Part shown: piece by piece, positions 1-8,298 of the stretch
How the letters are laid out: the number at the start of each line of letters is the position of its first letter
Position numbering within the stretch: the stretch's first letter is position 1
Assembly (NCBI RefSeq): GCF_006716565.1
Contig: NZ_VFPG01000002.1
Coordinates: forward strand, 310,001-374,000
Direction: 5' to 3'
DNA: 64,000 nucleotides
Source of the DNA: Nocardia bhagyanarayanae
GTDB taxonomy: Bacteria; Actinomycetota; Actinomycetes; Mycobacteriales; Mycobacteriaceae
The notes under the pieces: generated by a model
Told to the model about the DNA's origin: nothing
Database searches by the model: none
The model's input: the letters and a program-made list of their open reading frames with translations, nothing else
Program-made: the position numbers and the translations under genes

Positions 1-1675
1 CTTCCTGGTGTACGTGCCGGGCGGCACCTCCACCGGTATCAGCCGCAAGCTGCCCGACACCGAGCGCAAGCGGCTCAAGGAGATCCTGCGCGACATCGTG
101 CCCGCCGACGCGGGCGTGATCATCCGCACCGCCTCCGAGGGCGTCAGCGAGGCCGAGCTGGCTCGCGACGTGGAGCGGTTGCAGACCACGTGGCGTTCCA
201 TCGAGGAGCAGGCCAAGAAGGACGGCGGCGCGCCGAAGACCCTGTACGAGGAGCCCGATCTTCTGGTCAAGGTTATCCGCGACCTGTTCAACGAGGACTT
301 CTCGCGGCTGGTCATCGAGGGCGACCGGGCATGGAGCACGGTCGAGAACTACATCCACACCGTCGCGCCGGACCTGCTCGCGCGGGTCTCCCGGCACGAG
401 AACAACGGCGTGGACGTGTTCGAGACCTTCCGCATCGACGAGCAGCTGGCCAAGGCGCTGGATCGCAAGGTGTGGCTGCCCTCCGGCGGCACCCTGGTGA
501 TCGACCGCACCGAGGCCATGACCGTCATCGACGTGAACACCGGCAAGTTCACCGGTTCGGGCAACAGCAACCTGGAGGAGACCGTCACCAGGAACAACCT
601 GGAGGCGGCCGAGGAGATCGTGCGCCAGATGCGGCTGCGCGACATCGGCGGCATGATCGTCGTCGACTTCATCGACATGGTGCTGGAGTCCAACCGCGAC
701 CTGGTGCTGCGCCGCCTGACCGAGGCGCTCGGCCGGGACCGCACACGGCACCAGGTCTCCGAGGTGACCTCGCTCGGCCTGGTCCAGATGACCCGCAAGA
801 AGCTGGGTACCGGTCTGGTCGAGGCCTTCTCGACCACCTGTGAGCACTGCCACGGCCGCGGCATCCTGGTGCACACCTATCCGGTGGAGCCGTCGGCCGC
901 CGAGGAGACCGCGCCCCGCCGCGAGGCCGGTTCGCGTCGTCGCCGCGGCAGGGACAAGGGCGCGGCCGCGGCGGCCGCCACCAACGGGACGCCGCCGCCG
1001 AGCGAGTCGGTCGAAGAAGAGGCCGCCGTCAAGCGGGCGCATCCGGTGGCACTGGCCATGGCCGCGCACAGCGGCACGGACACCGAGCCGGAACAGGCCG
1101 AGGTCGCGGAGGCGGAGGTCGTCGCGACCGAGGCCGACGCGGTGGCGGCGAACGTCGCCGACGCCGTGGCCGCCGCGCAAGAGGCGCTGGCCGAGGAAGC
1201 CGCCGAGTTCGAGACGGTGACCGAGGAAGCCGCCGAGGCCGAGCCGGTCGTCGAGTTCGAGGCGGTGGAGGAGCCGGTCGCCGAGGTCGAGGAGCGGGAG
1301 GCCGAGCCCGTCGTGGCGGTGCCCGCCGAGACCGGTCCGGTTCCGGTGACCGAGGTCGAGGAGCCCGTCGTTGCCGAGCCGGTGCGGAAGGAGCCCGCGG
1401 TCGCGGACGCCGCTGTCGCCGCCGCGGATCGTTCGGTTGCCAACGGTGAACCGGAGCCCAGGCAGACGGGTCGCCGTCGCCGTGTGGCGCGTTCGGCGGC
1501 CGCGCCTTCGGCCGACAGTGCCGGAGCGGTCTTCGTGCTGTCGAGTGGCGATCAGGACACCGCGGCCGCCGTCGACTACTCGGAGCCGGAGCCGGTCGAG
1601 CTGCCGCAGCGGGCACGTCCGCGACGCAGGGCCGTCGGCCGTCCCGCGGGCCCGCCGGTCGACGCGCCGAACTGA
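1..1675 (+). CDS. rne: Ribonuclease E/G, C-terminal part (5' truncated by window)
   Basis: Endoribonuclease of the RNase E/G family that initiates mRNA decay and processes rRNA in the cytoplasm. The reading frame is open from the first bases of the window, so the N-terminal part, including most of the S1 domain, lies outside. Visible are the catalytic-domain stretches DVNTGKFTGSGN and GGMIVVDFIDM, which carry the metal-binding aspartates of the family, and the Zn-link-like CEHCHGRG pair of cysteines. After about residue 290 the protein becomes a long Ala/Glu/Val-rich, presumably disordered tail with two Arg-rich patches, as in actinobacterial RNase E. It precedes rplU as in Mycobacterium. The family assignment is very secure; the start is not visible. 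Confidence 0.95.
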   Translation, partial: FLVYVPGGTSTGISRKLPDTERKRLKEILRDIVPADAGVIIRTASEGVSEAELARDVERLQTTWRSIEEQAKKDGGAPKTLYEEPDLLVKVIRDLFNEDFSRLVIEGDRAWSTVENYIHTVAPDLLARVSRHENNGVDVFETFRIDEQLAKALDRKVWLPSGGTLVIDRTEAMTVIDVNTGKFTGSGNSNLEETVTRNNLEAAEEIVRQMRLRDIGGMIVVDFIDMVLESNRDLVLRRLTEALGRDRTRHQVSEVTSLGLVQMTRKKLGTGLVEAFSTTCEHCHGRGILVHTYPVEPSAAEETAPRREAGSRRRRGRDKGAAAAAATNGTPPPSESVEEEAAVKRAHPVALAMAAHSGTDTEPEQAEVAEAEVVATEADAVAANVADAVAAAQEALAEEAAEFETVTEEAAEAEPVVEFEAVEEPVAEVEEREAEPVVAVPAETGPVPVTEVEEPVVAEPVRKEPAVADAAVAAADRSVANGEPEPRQTGRRRRVARSAAAPSADSAGAVFVLSSGDQDTAAAVDYSEPEPVELPQRARPRRRAVGRPAGPPVDAPN

Positions 1676-1688
1676 GAAGATCATGGCG

Positions 1689-1727
1689 ATTCGGCCGGTC
1701 GGACCCGAGCGGGGCGACCGGCCGAAT
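1689..1727 (+). terminator. Strong hairpin after rne
   Basis: A perfect 13-bp inverted repeat (1689-1701 with 1715-1727; left arm ATTCGGCCGGTCG) with a 13-nt loop starts 13 nt after the rne stop codon. There is no T-tract, so it is either a GC-rich actinobacterial terminator or an mRNA 3'-end stabiliser. Confidence 0.6.
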
Positions 1728-1798
1728 ACGTTCCGGCGGCGGTCCGCTCGGTGGAAACCGCGCGTGACGGGGTTGCCGGGAGGCTGCCGACCACCGAA

Positions 1799-1828
1799 TT
1801 GGGTCGGAGACCAGCGGTCTGGTAGCCT
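1799..1828 (+). promoter_or_regulatory. Possible promoter of rplU-rpmA
   Basis: In the 298-bp gap between rne and rplU a TTGGGT hexamer (1799-1804) and a TAGCCT hexamer (1823-1828) are separated by 18 nt, a sigma-70-like arrangement. It lies about 145 nt upstream of the rplU start, leaving room for a leader. The match is weak and rests on inspection only. Apart from the hairpin after rne I see no other gene or RNA in this gap. Confidence 0.3.
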
Positions 1829-1973
1829 CGGAGGGTCGCTGCCTGGCGATGCGCCCGAAGCTGCTGACGCAGCGAGGTATGCGCCCCCGTGCAGCAACCA
1901 GCCAAGACAATTCACGTCGCGACTTGTGGCGTGAATGAAGCACGAGAAGACATCGAGTGGAGGAAGCCGACCG

Positions 1974-2285
1974 ATGGCAACGTACGCGATCGTCAAGACC
2001 GGCGGAAAGCAGTACAAGGTCGCGGTCGGTGACCTGGTGAAGGTCGAAAAGATCGAGGGTGCGCCGGGTTCCGCCGTCGAGCTCTCGCCCGTCCTCGTGG
2101 TGGACGGCGCCGAACTGACCACCGACGCGGCCAAGCTGGCCGAGCGTTCGGTGACCGCGGAGCTGGTCGAGCAGACCAAGGGCCCCAAGATCCGCATCCA
2201 CAAGTTCAAGAACAAGACCGGCTACCACAAGCGCCAGGGTCACCGTCAGCCGCTGACGGTCCTGAAGGTCACCGGCATCAAGTAA
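1974..2285 (+). CDS. rplU: 50S ribosomal protein L21
   Basis: Structural protein of the large ribosomal subunit, binding 23S rRNA. The 103-residue product begins [16 protein letters not shown], the hallmark start of L21, and ends with the conserved [14 protein letters not shown] segment. The ATG at 1974 is chosen over an in-frame ATG 39 nt upstream because it matches the family N-terminus and follows a GGAGGAAG ribosome-binding site. It is followed after 22 nt by rpmA, the usual L21-L27 operon. Confidence 0.98.
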   Translation: MATYAIVKTGGKQYKVAVGDLVKVEKIEGAPGSAVELSPVLVVDGAELTTDAAKLAERSVTAELVEQTKGPKIRIHKFKNKTGYHKRQGHRQPLTVLKVTGIK

Positions 2286-2307
2286 GACATCCCGAGGAGA
2301 CTCAGCT

Positions 2308-2574
2308 ATGGCACACAAGAAGGGCGCGTCCAGCTCCCGGAACGGACGCGATTCCAACGCCCAGCGACTCGGCGTCAAGCGCTTCGGCGGCCAGACCGTC
2401 AAGGCCGGCGAGATCCTGGTGCGTCAGCGTGGCACCCACTTCCACCCCGGCGTGAACGTCGGTCGCGGCGGTGACGACACCCTGTTCGCCCTCGAGGCGG
2501 GCGCGGTCCAGTTCGGCACCAAGCGTGGCCGCAAGACCGTCAACATCGTCGTCCCGGAGCCGGTTCAGGCCTGA
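2308..2574 (+). CDS. rpmA: 50S ribosomal protein L27
   Basis: Large-subunit ribosomal protein whose N-terminus reaches the peptidyl-transferase centre. The 88-residue product starts [16 protein letters not shown] and contains the L27 signature [20 protein letters not shown]. There is no cleavable N-terminal extension of the Firmicutes type. A GAGGAGA ribosome-binding site precedes the ATG. It is co-directional with rplU and ends 27 nt before a strong terminator. Confidence 0.98.
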   Translation: MAHKKGASSSRNGRDSNAQRLGVKRFGGQTVKAGEILVRQRGTHFHPGVNVGRGGDDTLFALEAGAVQFGTKRGRKTVNIVVPEPVQA

Positions 2575-2601
2575 CCGCCTAGCCGATCCAGACAAAGCCG
2601 A

Positions 2602-2634
2602 GCGGGTCAGGGTATGTCACCCTGACCCGCTTTT
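2602..2634 (+). terminator. Rho-independent terminator between rpmA and obg
   Basis: A perfect 12-bp stem (GCGGGTCAGGGT at 2602-2613 pairing with 2619-2630) with a 5-nt loop is followed directly by TTTT. This is the most canonical terminator in the window. It should separate the ribosomal-protein transcript from obg, at least partially. Confidence 0.85.
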
Positions 2635-2716
2635 CGCGTTCCCGTGGCGGCGACCGCCGAAGAATCCAGCGCGAGCCCTCGAAGAACGACCAGCCCAGAA
2701 GGAGGATGATTCGACC

Positions 2717-4171
2717 ATGTCGAAATTCATCGACCGTGTCGTGCTGCACGTGCGTGCCGGAAAGGGTGGTCATGGGTGCGCATCGGTGCACCGCGAGAAG
2801 TTCAAGCCGCTCGGCGGACCGGACGGCGGCAACGGCGGCAACGGTGGCGACGTCATCCTCGAGGTCGACGCCAACGTGCACACGCTGCTCGACTTCCACT
2901 TCCACCCGCACGCCAAGGCGGGCAACGGCAAGCCGGGCGAGGGCGGCAACCGGGACGGCAAGACCGGCGGCGACCTGCTGCTGAAGGTGCCCGACGGCAC
3001 CGTCGTGCTGGACAAGCACGGCGAGATCCTGGCCGATCTAGTCGGCGCGGGCAACCGCTACGTCGCCGCGCGCGGCGGACGCGGCGGACTCGGCAACGCG
3101 GCGCTGGCTTCGAAGGCGCGCAAGGCACCCGGCTTCGCGCTGCTCGGCGAGGAGGGCGAGGAACGCGAACTCGTCCTGGAACTCAAGTCGGTCGCCGACG
3201 TCGGCTTGGTCGGCTTCCCGTCGGCGGGCAAGTCGTCGCTGGTCTCGGTGCTGTCCGCGGCCAAGCCGAAGATCGCCGACTACCCGTTCACCACGCTGGT
3301 GCCCAACCTCGGCGTGGTGGCCAGCGGCGACACCACCTTCACCATCGCCGACGTGCCCGGCCTGATCCCCGGCGCCAGCGAGGGTCGTGGCCTCGGCCTG
3401 GACTTCCTGCGCCACCTGGAGCGCTGCGCGGTCCTCGCGCACGTCGTCGACTGCGCGACCCTCGAACCGGGCCGCGATCCCGTCTCCGACGTCGACGCCC
3501 TCGAAGCGGAACTCGCCGCCTACAAACCCGCGCTCGCCGCCGACGCAGGCCTCGGCGACCTGGCCGACCGCCCGCGCGTGGTGATCCTGAACAAGACCGA
3601 CGTCCCCGACGGCGCCGAGCTGGCCGAGATGGTGACCCCCGAGTTCACCGAGCGCGGCTGGCCGGTCTTCGAGATCTCCGCGGTGAGCCGAGCGGGCTTG
3701 CGCCCCTTGACCTTCGCGCTCGCCGACTTGGTGCGCGAGTACCGCGAGGCGCACCCGAAGGCCGCGCCGAAGCGTCCGGTGATCCGGCCGATCGCGGTGG
3801 ACGAGTCCGGCTTCAGTGTGATCCCCGATCCGGAGGAGCCGGGCGGCTTCATCGTTCGCGGCACGCGCCCCGAGCGGTGGGTGCGCCAGACCCAGTTCGA
3901 CAACGACGAGGCCGTCGGCTACCTGGCCGACCGGCTGGCCCGCCTCGGTGTCGAGGAGGAGCTGGTGCGGCTCGGCGCCGAACCGGGCGCTCCGGTCACC
4001 ATCGGCGACGTCAGCTTCGACTGGGAGCCGCAGATCTCGGCGGGCATCGATCACGTGCCCACCGGACGCGGCACCGACATCCGTTTGGAGCAGACCGACC
4101 GGGTCAGCGCCGCGGAGCGCAAGCATGCATCGCGGGTGCGCCGCGGTCTGGTCACCGAGGACGAGGATTGA
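2717..4171 (+). CDS. obg: GTPase Obg/CgtA
   Basis: Essential ribosome-associated GTPase acting in 50S assembly and the stringent response. The 484-residue product has the glycine-rich Obg fold (residues about 1-158), a G domain with G1 GFPSAGKSS near residue 166, G3 [10 protein letters not shown] and G4 NKTD, and the C-terminal OCT domain ([19 protein letters not shown] region). The ATG at 2717 gives the standard [15 protein letters not shown] start and follows AGAAGGAGG; the reading frame extends further upstream but that part overlaps rpmA and is not Obg-like. The neighbours (rpmA upstream, proB downstream) match the mycobacterial order. Confidence 0.97.
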   Translation: MSKFIDRVVLHVRAGKGGHGCASVHREKFKPLGGPDGGNGGNGGDVILEVDANVHTLLDFHFHPHAKAGNGKPGEGGNRDGKTGGDLLLKVPDGTVVLDKHGEILADLVGAGNRYVAARGGRGGLGNAALASKARKAPGFALLGEEGEERELVLELKSVADVGLVGFPSAGKSSLVSVLSAAKPKIADYPFTTLVPNLGVVASGDTTFTIADVPGLIPGASEGRGLGLDFLRHLERCAVLAHVVDCATLEPGRDPVSDVDALEAELAAYKPALAADAGLGDLADRPRVVILNKTDVPDGAELAEMVTPEFTERGWPVFEISAVSRAGLRPLTFALADLVREYREAHPKAAPKRPVIRPIAVDESGFSVIPDPEEPGGFIVRGTRPERWVRQTQFDNDEAVGYLADRLARLGVEEELVRLGAEPGAPVTIGDVSFDWEPQISAGIDHVPTGRGTDIRLEQTDRVSAAERKHASRVRRGLVTEDED

Positions 4172-4185
4172 TCGTGCAAACCGTT

Positions 4186-4215
4186 GCCGCCGAACGGTTC
4201 CGATCGTTCGGCGGC
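4186..4215 (+). terminator. Hairpin in the obg-proB gap
   Basis: A perfect 11-bp inverted repeat (GCCGCCGAACG at 4186-4196 with 4205-4215, 8-nt loop) lies in the 103-bp gap between obg and proB. It has no T-tract, so it may be a terminator, an attenuator or a processing site. Confidence 0.5.
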
Positions 4216-4274
4216 GGGTTCGGGCGGCTGGCCCGCCGGACAGCACATTCGGTTGCGGTACAGGGAGTTCTGTT

Positions 4275-5423
4275 GTGACGCAGGTGAATTCGGGGCTAGC
4301 GGACGCGGTGTCGCCCGGCGGGCTCAGTGACGCGCGGCAGGCGATCGCCGCGGCGCGCAGTGTCGTGGTGAAGATCGGCTCGTCGGCGTTGACCAGCCTG
4401 AAGGGCGGTCTGGATACGACGCGGCTTGACCGGCTCGCCGACGCCGTCGAGGCCCGCATGCGCGCGGGTTCGGACGTGGTCGTCGTCTCGTCGGGCGCCA
4501 TCGGTGCGGGCCTCGCGCCACTCGGATTGTCAAGTCGCCCAAGAGATCTGGCGACCAAGCAGGCGGCGGCGAGTGTCGGCCAGCTGGCGCTGGCGCACGC
4601 GTGGGGCACCTCCTTCGCCCGCTACGGCCGCACCGTCGGCCAGGTGCTGCTCAGCGCCGACGACTTCTCCCGCCGTGAGCACCACCGCAATGCCCAGCGC
4701 ACCCTGGACCGCCTCCGTTCGCTCGGTGCGGTCGCGGTGGTGAACGAGAACGACACGGTCGCCACCGAGGAGATCCGGTTCGGCGACAACGACCGGCTCG
4801 CGGCGCTGGTCGCGCATCTGGTCGGCGCGGACGCGCTGATCCTGCTCTCCGATGTGGAGGGCCTCTACGACGGCGACCCGCGCAAGGGCGCGGCCAACTT
4901 CATCCCCGAGGTCCGCAGCAGCGCCGATCTGGACGGCGTCATCGCGGGCAGCGGCGGCGCGCTCGGCACCGGTGGCATGGCCTCCAAGCTCTCGGCGGCA
5001 CGGCTGGCCGCCGACGCGGGCGTCCCCGTGCTGCTCGCCGCCGCCGAGGAGGCCGCCACCGCGCTCGCCTCCGGCACCGTCGGCACGGCGTTCGCCGCGC
5101 GCCCGATTCGCCTCTCGGCCCGCAAGTTCTGGGTCCGCCACGCCGCCGACAGCCGCGGCGCCCTGGTCCTGGACGACGGCGCCGTGCAGGCCGTCGCCCA
5201 GCGCCGCCGCTCCCTGCTCGCCGCGGGCATCACCGCCGTCCGCGGCCGCTTCTACGGCGGCGACGTGGTCGACCTCCTCGCCGCCGATCACCGCCTGATC
5301 GCCCGCGGGGTAGTCGAATACGACAGCACCGAACTCTCCACCATGCTCGGCCGCTCCACCACCGAACTACCGGACACCATGCAGCGCCCGGTGATTCACG
5401 CCGACGACTTGGTGAAGGCCTGA
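4275..5423 (+). CDS. proB: Glutamate 5-kinase
   Basis: Phosphorylates L-glutamate to gamma-glutamyl phosphate, the first step of proline synthesis. The 382-residue product has an amino-acid-kinase domain ([10 protein letters not shown] near residue 35, [35 protein letters not shown]) and a C-terminal PUA domain (residues about 290-380), giving the long form of the enzyme. The start is GTG at 4275, which leaves a short non-conserved leader before the kinase core. Its pathway partner proA lies 38.5 kb downstream at 43947 rather than adjacent, because the interval between them has filled with accessory genes. Confidence 0.97.
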   Translation: MTQVNSGLADAVSPGGLSDARQAIAAARSVVVKIGSSALTSLKGGLDTTRLDRLADAVEARMRAGSDVVVVSSGAIGAGLAPLGLSSRPRDLATKQAAASVGQLALAHAWGTSFARYGRTVGQVLLSADDFSRREHHRNAQRTLDRLRSLGAVAVVNENDTVATEEIRFGDNDRLAALVAHLVGADALILLSDVEGLYDGDPRKGAANFIPEVRSSADLDGVIAGSGGALGTGGMASKLSAARLAADAGVPVLLAAAEEAATALASGTVGTAFAARPIRLSARKFWVRHAADSRGALVLDDGAVQAVAQRRRSLLAAGITAVRGRFYGGDVVDLLAADHRLIARGVVEYDSTELSTMLGRSTTELPDTMQRPVIHADDLVKA

Positions 5424-5463
5424 GTTCCCAGCGCCGCGTCCACAAAGGTTGGGCACGCAATCC

Positions 5464-5592
5464 GACCGAATGTCACCTTCGGTCGGCCTATCGCGATGAA
5501 TGTCACCTTCGGTCGGGTCACCCGGTAGGCAGGCCGGGTGACCGAAGGTGACGTTCGGTCGGTCTTGCGGGGTGAAGGTGGCCTTCGGTCGG
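5464..5592. repeat. Four copies of a 21-bp palindromic repeat
   Basis: Four related 21-bp units lie in the 180-bp convergent gap between proB and the PPE-like gene: 5464-5484, 5496-5516, 5540-5560 (inverted) and 5572-5592. The best copy has 7-bp arms GACCGAA/TTCGGTC around TGTCACC. Copies two and three also flank a perfect 10-bp hairpin (GGTCACCCGG at 5515-5524 pairing with 5533-5542), so the centre could terminate both convergent transcripts or extrude a cruciform. Confidence 0.7.
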
Positions 5593-5603
5593 TTACCGGT
5601 GCG

Positions 5604-6911
5604 CTAGCTGGGGGTGCCGGATTGGGGAACCACGCCTGGTTGGTCGGTGTGGGACGTGCCTTGGTTCTGGCCCTCCGGGATGGGGCCCGTGACGCCAGGT
5701 TGGCCGCCCGGATCGGGGAGCGGCTCGGGCTCGCCCGGCGGCGGAACTGGTTCCGGTGACGGCGGGGGCGGCGGGGCCTCCTGGGTGGGCGGAGGCGCGG
5801 GGGTCTCCTGGGTCGGTGGCGGCACCGGCGATTCTTGGGTAGGTGGCGGCGCGGGGGTCTCCTGGGTCGGTGGCGGCACCGGCGATTCTTGGGTAGGTGG
5901 CGGAGCAGGAGTTTCCTGGGTTGGCGGCGGCACCGGCGACTCTTGGGTAGGCGCGGGCGCCGGAGTCTCCTGCGTGGGCGGAGGGACGTCCTGCGTCGGC
6001 GGCGCCTGGGTGGGCGGCGGTGTCGGAGCTTCCTGCGTGGGAGGCGGTGCGTCCGAGGTCGGCGGCGCCTGGGAAGGTGGCGGTGCCGGGGTCTCCTGTG
6101 TAGGTGGTGGAGTCTCCTGAGTTGGCGGCGCGTCGGGGGTCGGCGGCACTTCAGGTGACGCACCCGGCGGAGGTGCGGCAGGGGCGTGCGATTCGGGCGG
6201 TGACTCCGGCGTGGCATCCGTGGGTGGCTCTGGCTGCGAATCCGCGCCTGGCGGAACGTTTTCCGGCGCGTTCGGCGCTTCGCCCTCCGGCGCGTCTCCC
6301 GTCGACCCGTTGGACCCGTACTTCGATGATCCGTTGGGCGACTGCGGAATCGCCTCCGCATCCGAAAGCGTCGACAGCACAGGCGGTTCCGGCAGTGCGG
6401 GCACGCCGGTCCCCGCCATCGAATAGGCGGGTTTGTAGACCATGTTCATCGCGAGCACGGCTTCCTGCCGCAGCGCCTCCTGCGCCATCTGCGCGTCGAT
6501 GACGTTCGCCGCCTCGAGCAGCTGGGCGATGGCGCCGATCGGTCCGGAGCTGCCGGGCGGCACCACGGCCAGCTTGACCGCTTCGGCCGCCGCCGCGACG
6601 CCGCCGAGGCGCGCGCCGACTTGGCCCATGACGGCGCTGAGTTCGTCGACGGAGGCGGCGAAGCTTCGCGTGCTCGCGTAAGCGGCGTTCGCGGCGGCGC
6701 CTTCCCATTCCATGCCGTTCATGACGCGGTCCGCGCCGCCGCGGGTCAGCGGCATCGAAGTGGCCAGCGCGGCGGCGACCTCGAGCCAGGTGACCGAGGC
6801 ACGCAGGATCTCCCCGGCGTCGATCTGCTGGGTCTTGGCGTAGATCTCCTCGTGCGGCATCGACTCGAAGTGCTCCATCGAGCTGATGTAGGTGGGGTCG
6901 GTGCCGGTCAT
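5604..6911 (-). CDS. PPE-like ESX substrate with proline-rich repeat tail
   Basis: Putative secreted protein of the PPE type, partner of the PE-like protein encoded just upstream. The 435-residue product has an all-alpha N-terminal part (about 1-165) with a W-x-G element (MEWEGAAA) between helices, as in PPE/WXG proteins, but it lacks a literal Pro-Pro-Glu start. The rest is Pro/Thr/Gln/Glu-rich; an 18-residue unit alternating PPPTQESPV and PPPTQETPA occurs three times exactly and many times in degenerate form. The start ATG at 6911 overlaps the stop of the upstream gene (ATGA), indicating coupling; a longer frame exists but would overlap that gene. The tail may span or bind the cell envelope. 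Confidence 0.75.
   Translation of the reverse strand: MTGTDPTYISSMEHFESMPHEEIYAKTQQIDAGEILRASVTWLEVAAALATSMPLTRGGADRVMNGMEWEGAAANAAYASTRSFAASVDELSAVMGQVGARLGGVAAAAEAVKLAVVPPGSSGPIGAIAQLLEAANVIDAQMAQEALRQEAVLAMNMVYKPAYSMAGTGVPALPEPPVLSTLSDAEAIPQSPNGSSKYGSNGSTGDAPEGEAPNAPENVPPGADSQPEPPTDATPESPPESHAPAAPPPGASPEVPPTPDAPPTQETPPPTQETPAPPPSQAPPTSDAPPPTQEAPTPPPTQAPPTQDVPPPTQETPAPAPTQESPVPPPTQETPAPPPTQESPVPPPTQETPAPPPTQESPVPPPTQETPAPPPTQEAPPPPPSPEPVPPPGEPEPLPDPGGQPGVTGPIPEGQNQGTSHTDQPGVVPQSGTPS
5783..5975. repeat. 54-bp in-frame tandem repeat in the PPE-like gene
   Basis: About three near-identical 54-bp units (alternating GGTGGCGGCACCGGCGATTC and GGTGGCGGCGCGGGGGTCTC on the plus strand) encode the 18-residue Pro-rich repeat of the PPE-like protein. 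The high identity suggests recent expansion and a length polymorphism between strains. Confidence 0.75.
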
Positions 6912-7288
6912 CGGGGCAGCCTCGTTTCCACCGCGCGCAGCGCGGCCGCGTTGGCGGCGTCGGCTTCCTCGTAGAGTCCGGCGCTGATCAGGAACGCTTC
7001 CTTCATGCGGTAGGCGGCCTCGATGTAGTGATCGAGCAGCGCCGCGGCGTCGCGCGCCTTGTGGCCGAATCCGGCCTGCAGTTGCTGCGCGGAGACGAAA
7101 CCGCCGAATCCTTGCGTGTCGGCTACGGATTCGAGGCGTTGCTGCAGGTAGATCAGCCGGTCGGCCTGGTTGTCGTAGATCTCGGCGCACCGCCGCGCCG
7201 CGTCCGGATCGAACTTGACGGTGCCTGCTTGCGCTTCCTGCTTGAACCGCGCTATATCGGCTCGGCTGGTCTCGATCGTCATGCGCAC
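6908..7288 (-). CDS. PE-like ESX substrate with YxxxD secretion signal
   Basis: Small helical protein of 126 residues, probably the heterodimer partner of the PPE-like protein downstream. It reads as two helices joined by a turn (GFGGF near residue 62) and carries YEEAD in its C-terminal part, matching the YxxxD/E export signal that marks type VII substrates after the helix-turn-helix. ATG 7288 gives MRMTIETS; a start two codons later is also possible. It overlaps the PPE-like gene by 4 bp. It has no classical Pro-Glu start, so 'PE-like' describes role and layout rather than proven family membership. Confidence 0.7.
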   Translation of the reverse strand: MRMTIETSRADIARFKQEAQAGTVKFDPDAARRCAEIYDNQADRLIYLQQRLESVADTQGFGGFVSAQQLQAGFGHKARDAAALLDHYIEAAYRMKEAFLISAGLYEEADAANAAALRAVETRLPR

Positions 7289-7365
7289 CCCCCGGGGATC
7301 GGTCGGTTGGCTTCAGCTTAATGGGCGCAGCCGGACGGAGTCCGCCCAAAGCCCGCGCGCGGCGC

Positions 7366-8079
7366 TCACCTCGCCTGTGCCGGAATGCGTTTCTGCAGTT
7401 GGGCGGCGATCTGCTCGGGTGAGGCGGGCACGATGTGCACCGTGTCGTCCGCCTTGATCAGGTAGCGCCCGTCGCCCTGCACATCGATCCAGGTGTAGTG
7501 GATCGGCGTGACCGGTTCGTCCCGATCGAGCCGAGCTTCGATGCGTAGGTGTCCCTCGGCGGTGTGCGGTTTGAGCAGCAGCCTGCGGATGGGGTTCGCG
7601 GCGGGCTGGGTGGCGACGACGGTCTCGGTGTCGCGGACCGCGGCGGCGCTCGCGGCGCGGGCGGGTTCGCGTCCGGCGGGTGTCTTCGGCAGCAGCGTGG
7701 CGATGCGGCTGCCGAGCTTGCTCGCGTGTCCGATCGAGATGCGCACCCGGCCGCCGAAATCGGGACGGGCGCCGGGTTCCTGGATGGCGAGGACAGCGCG
7801 GTCGTACACCGCGCAGGCCAGCAGCCGCAGCTCGCTGTTCGGGGTGCGCGCGCCGCCGATGGCGACGATCCTGGTGTGCGGTTCGGTGAGTATCCGCAGG
7901 CAGGCGGACAGGTCGGGGTCCGCGCCGAGCGGCAGGCGCCGATTCAGCTGAGCCCGCAGCGCCTCGGCCTCGTGCTCGGTGCGCGGCGTCTCCAGGATGC
8001 GCAGCGGGTACGGGTGGCGATCCACTTGCGTTTCCCGCCAGATGTGGGCGAACTCGTCCGGGGTGAACGTCCAACCCAC
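7366..8079 (-). CDS. EspG-family ESX chaperone
   Basis: Cytosolic chaperone of the EspG family, which binds the PPE subunit of PE-PPE dimers and delivers them to the ESX translocon. The 237-residue product begins MGWTFTPDEFAHIWRE, a form typical of EspG proteins (aromatic residue, then T-x-D-E-F and a tryptophan), and shows the mixed alpha/beta pattern of the family with strands such as RIVAIGGAR and IHYTWIDVQGDGRYLI. The start is GTG at 8079. It is first in a three-gene minus-strand set with the PE-like and PPE-like genes, exactly the context expected. No ESX core genes (EccB-E, MycP) are in this window. Confidence 0.8.
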   Translation of the reverse strand: MGWTFTPDEFAHIWRETQVDRHPYPLRILETPRTEHEAEALRAQLNRRLPLGADPDLSACLRILTEPHTRIVAIGGARTPNSELRLLACAVYDRAVLAIQEPGARPDFGGRVRISIGHASKLGSRIATLLPKTPAGREPARAASAAAVRDTETVVATQPAANPIRRLLLKPHTAEGHLRIEARLDRDEPVTPIHYTWIDVQGDGRYLIKADDTVHIVPASPEQIAAQLQKRIPAQAR

Positions 8080-8298
8080 GCCGAATCACTCCTCACCGAA
8101 CCCACCGAACTGCCCGCAGCATATCGGTGTCCCTGGCCGCGCGACGAACTGTTCGAGAACTGGTACCACTGGATCAGGGGCTAACGCCGCGGCGACAACT
8201 CGGATATACCCAGACGAACCCTTGGTTCTCGCGCGGCCGTACGCGGGCCTGGAGCGCCCGGCTCCGACGCGTCGATCAGGGGTGATGGGAGAGATGCC

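Noticed and set aside
1029..2402. Long minus-strand open frame across rne and rplU
   Set aside because: It runs antisense through two secure genes; the Arg/Pro/Ala-rich product reflects high-GC codon bias.
2776..4278. 500-residue plus-strand frame inside obg
   Set aside because: Alternative frame of obg with Arg-rich composition and no domain; obg itself is certain.
5604..7349. 581-residue extended form of the PPE-like protein
   Set aside because: The upstream 146 codons overlap the PE-like gene in another frame and look like its shadow; ATG 6911 gives a coupled start.
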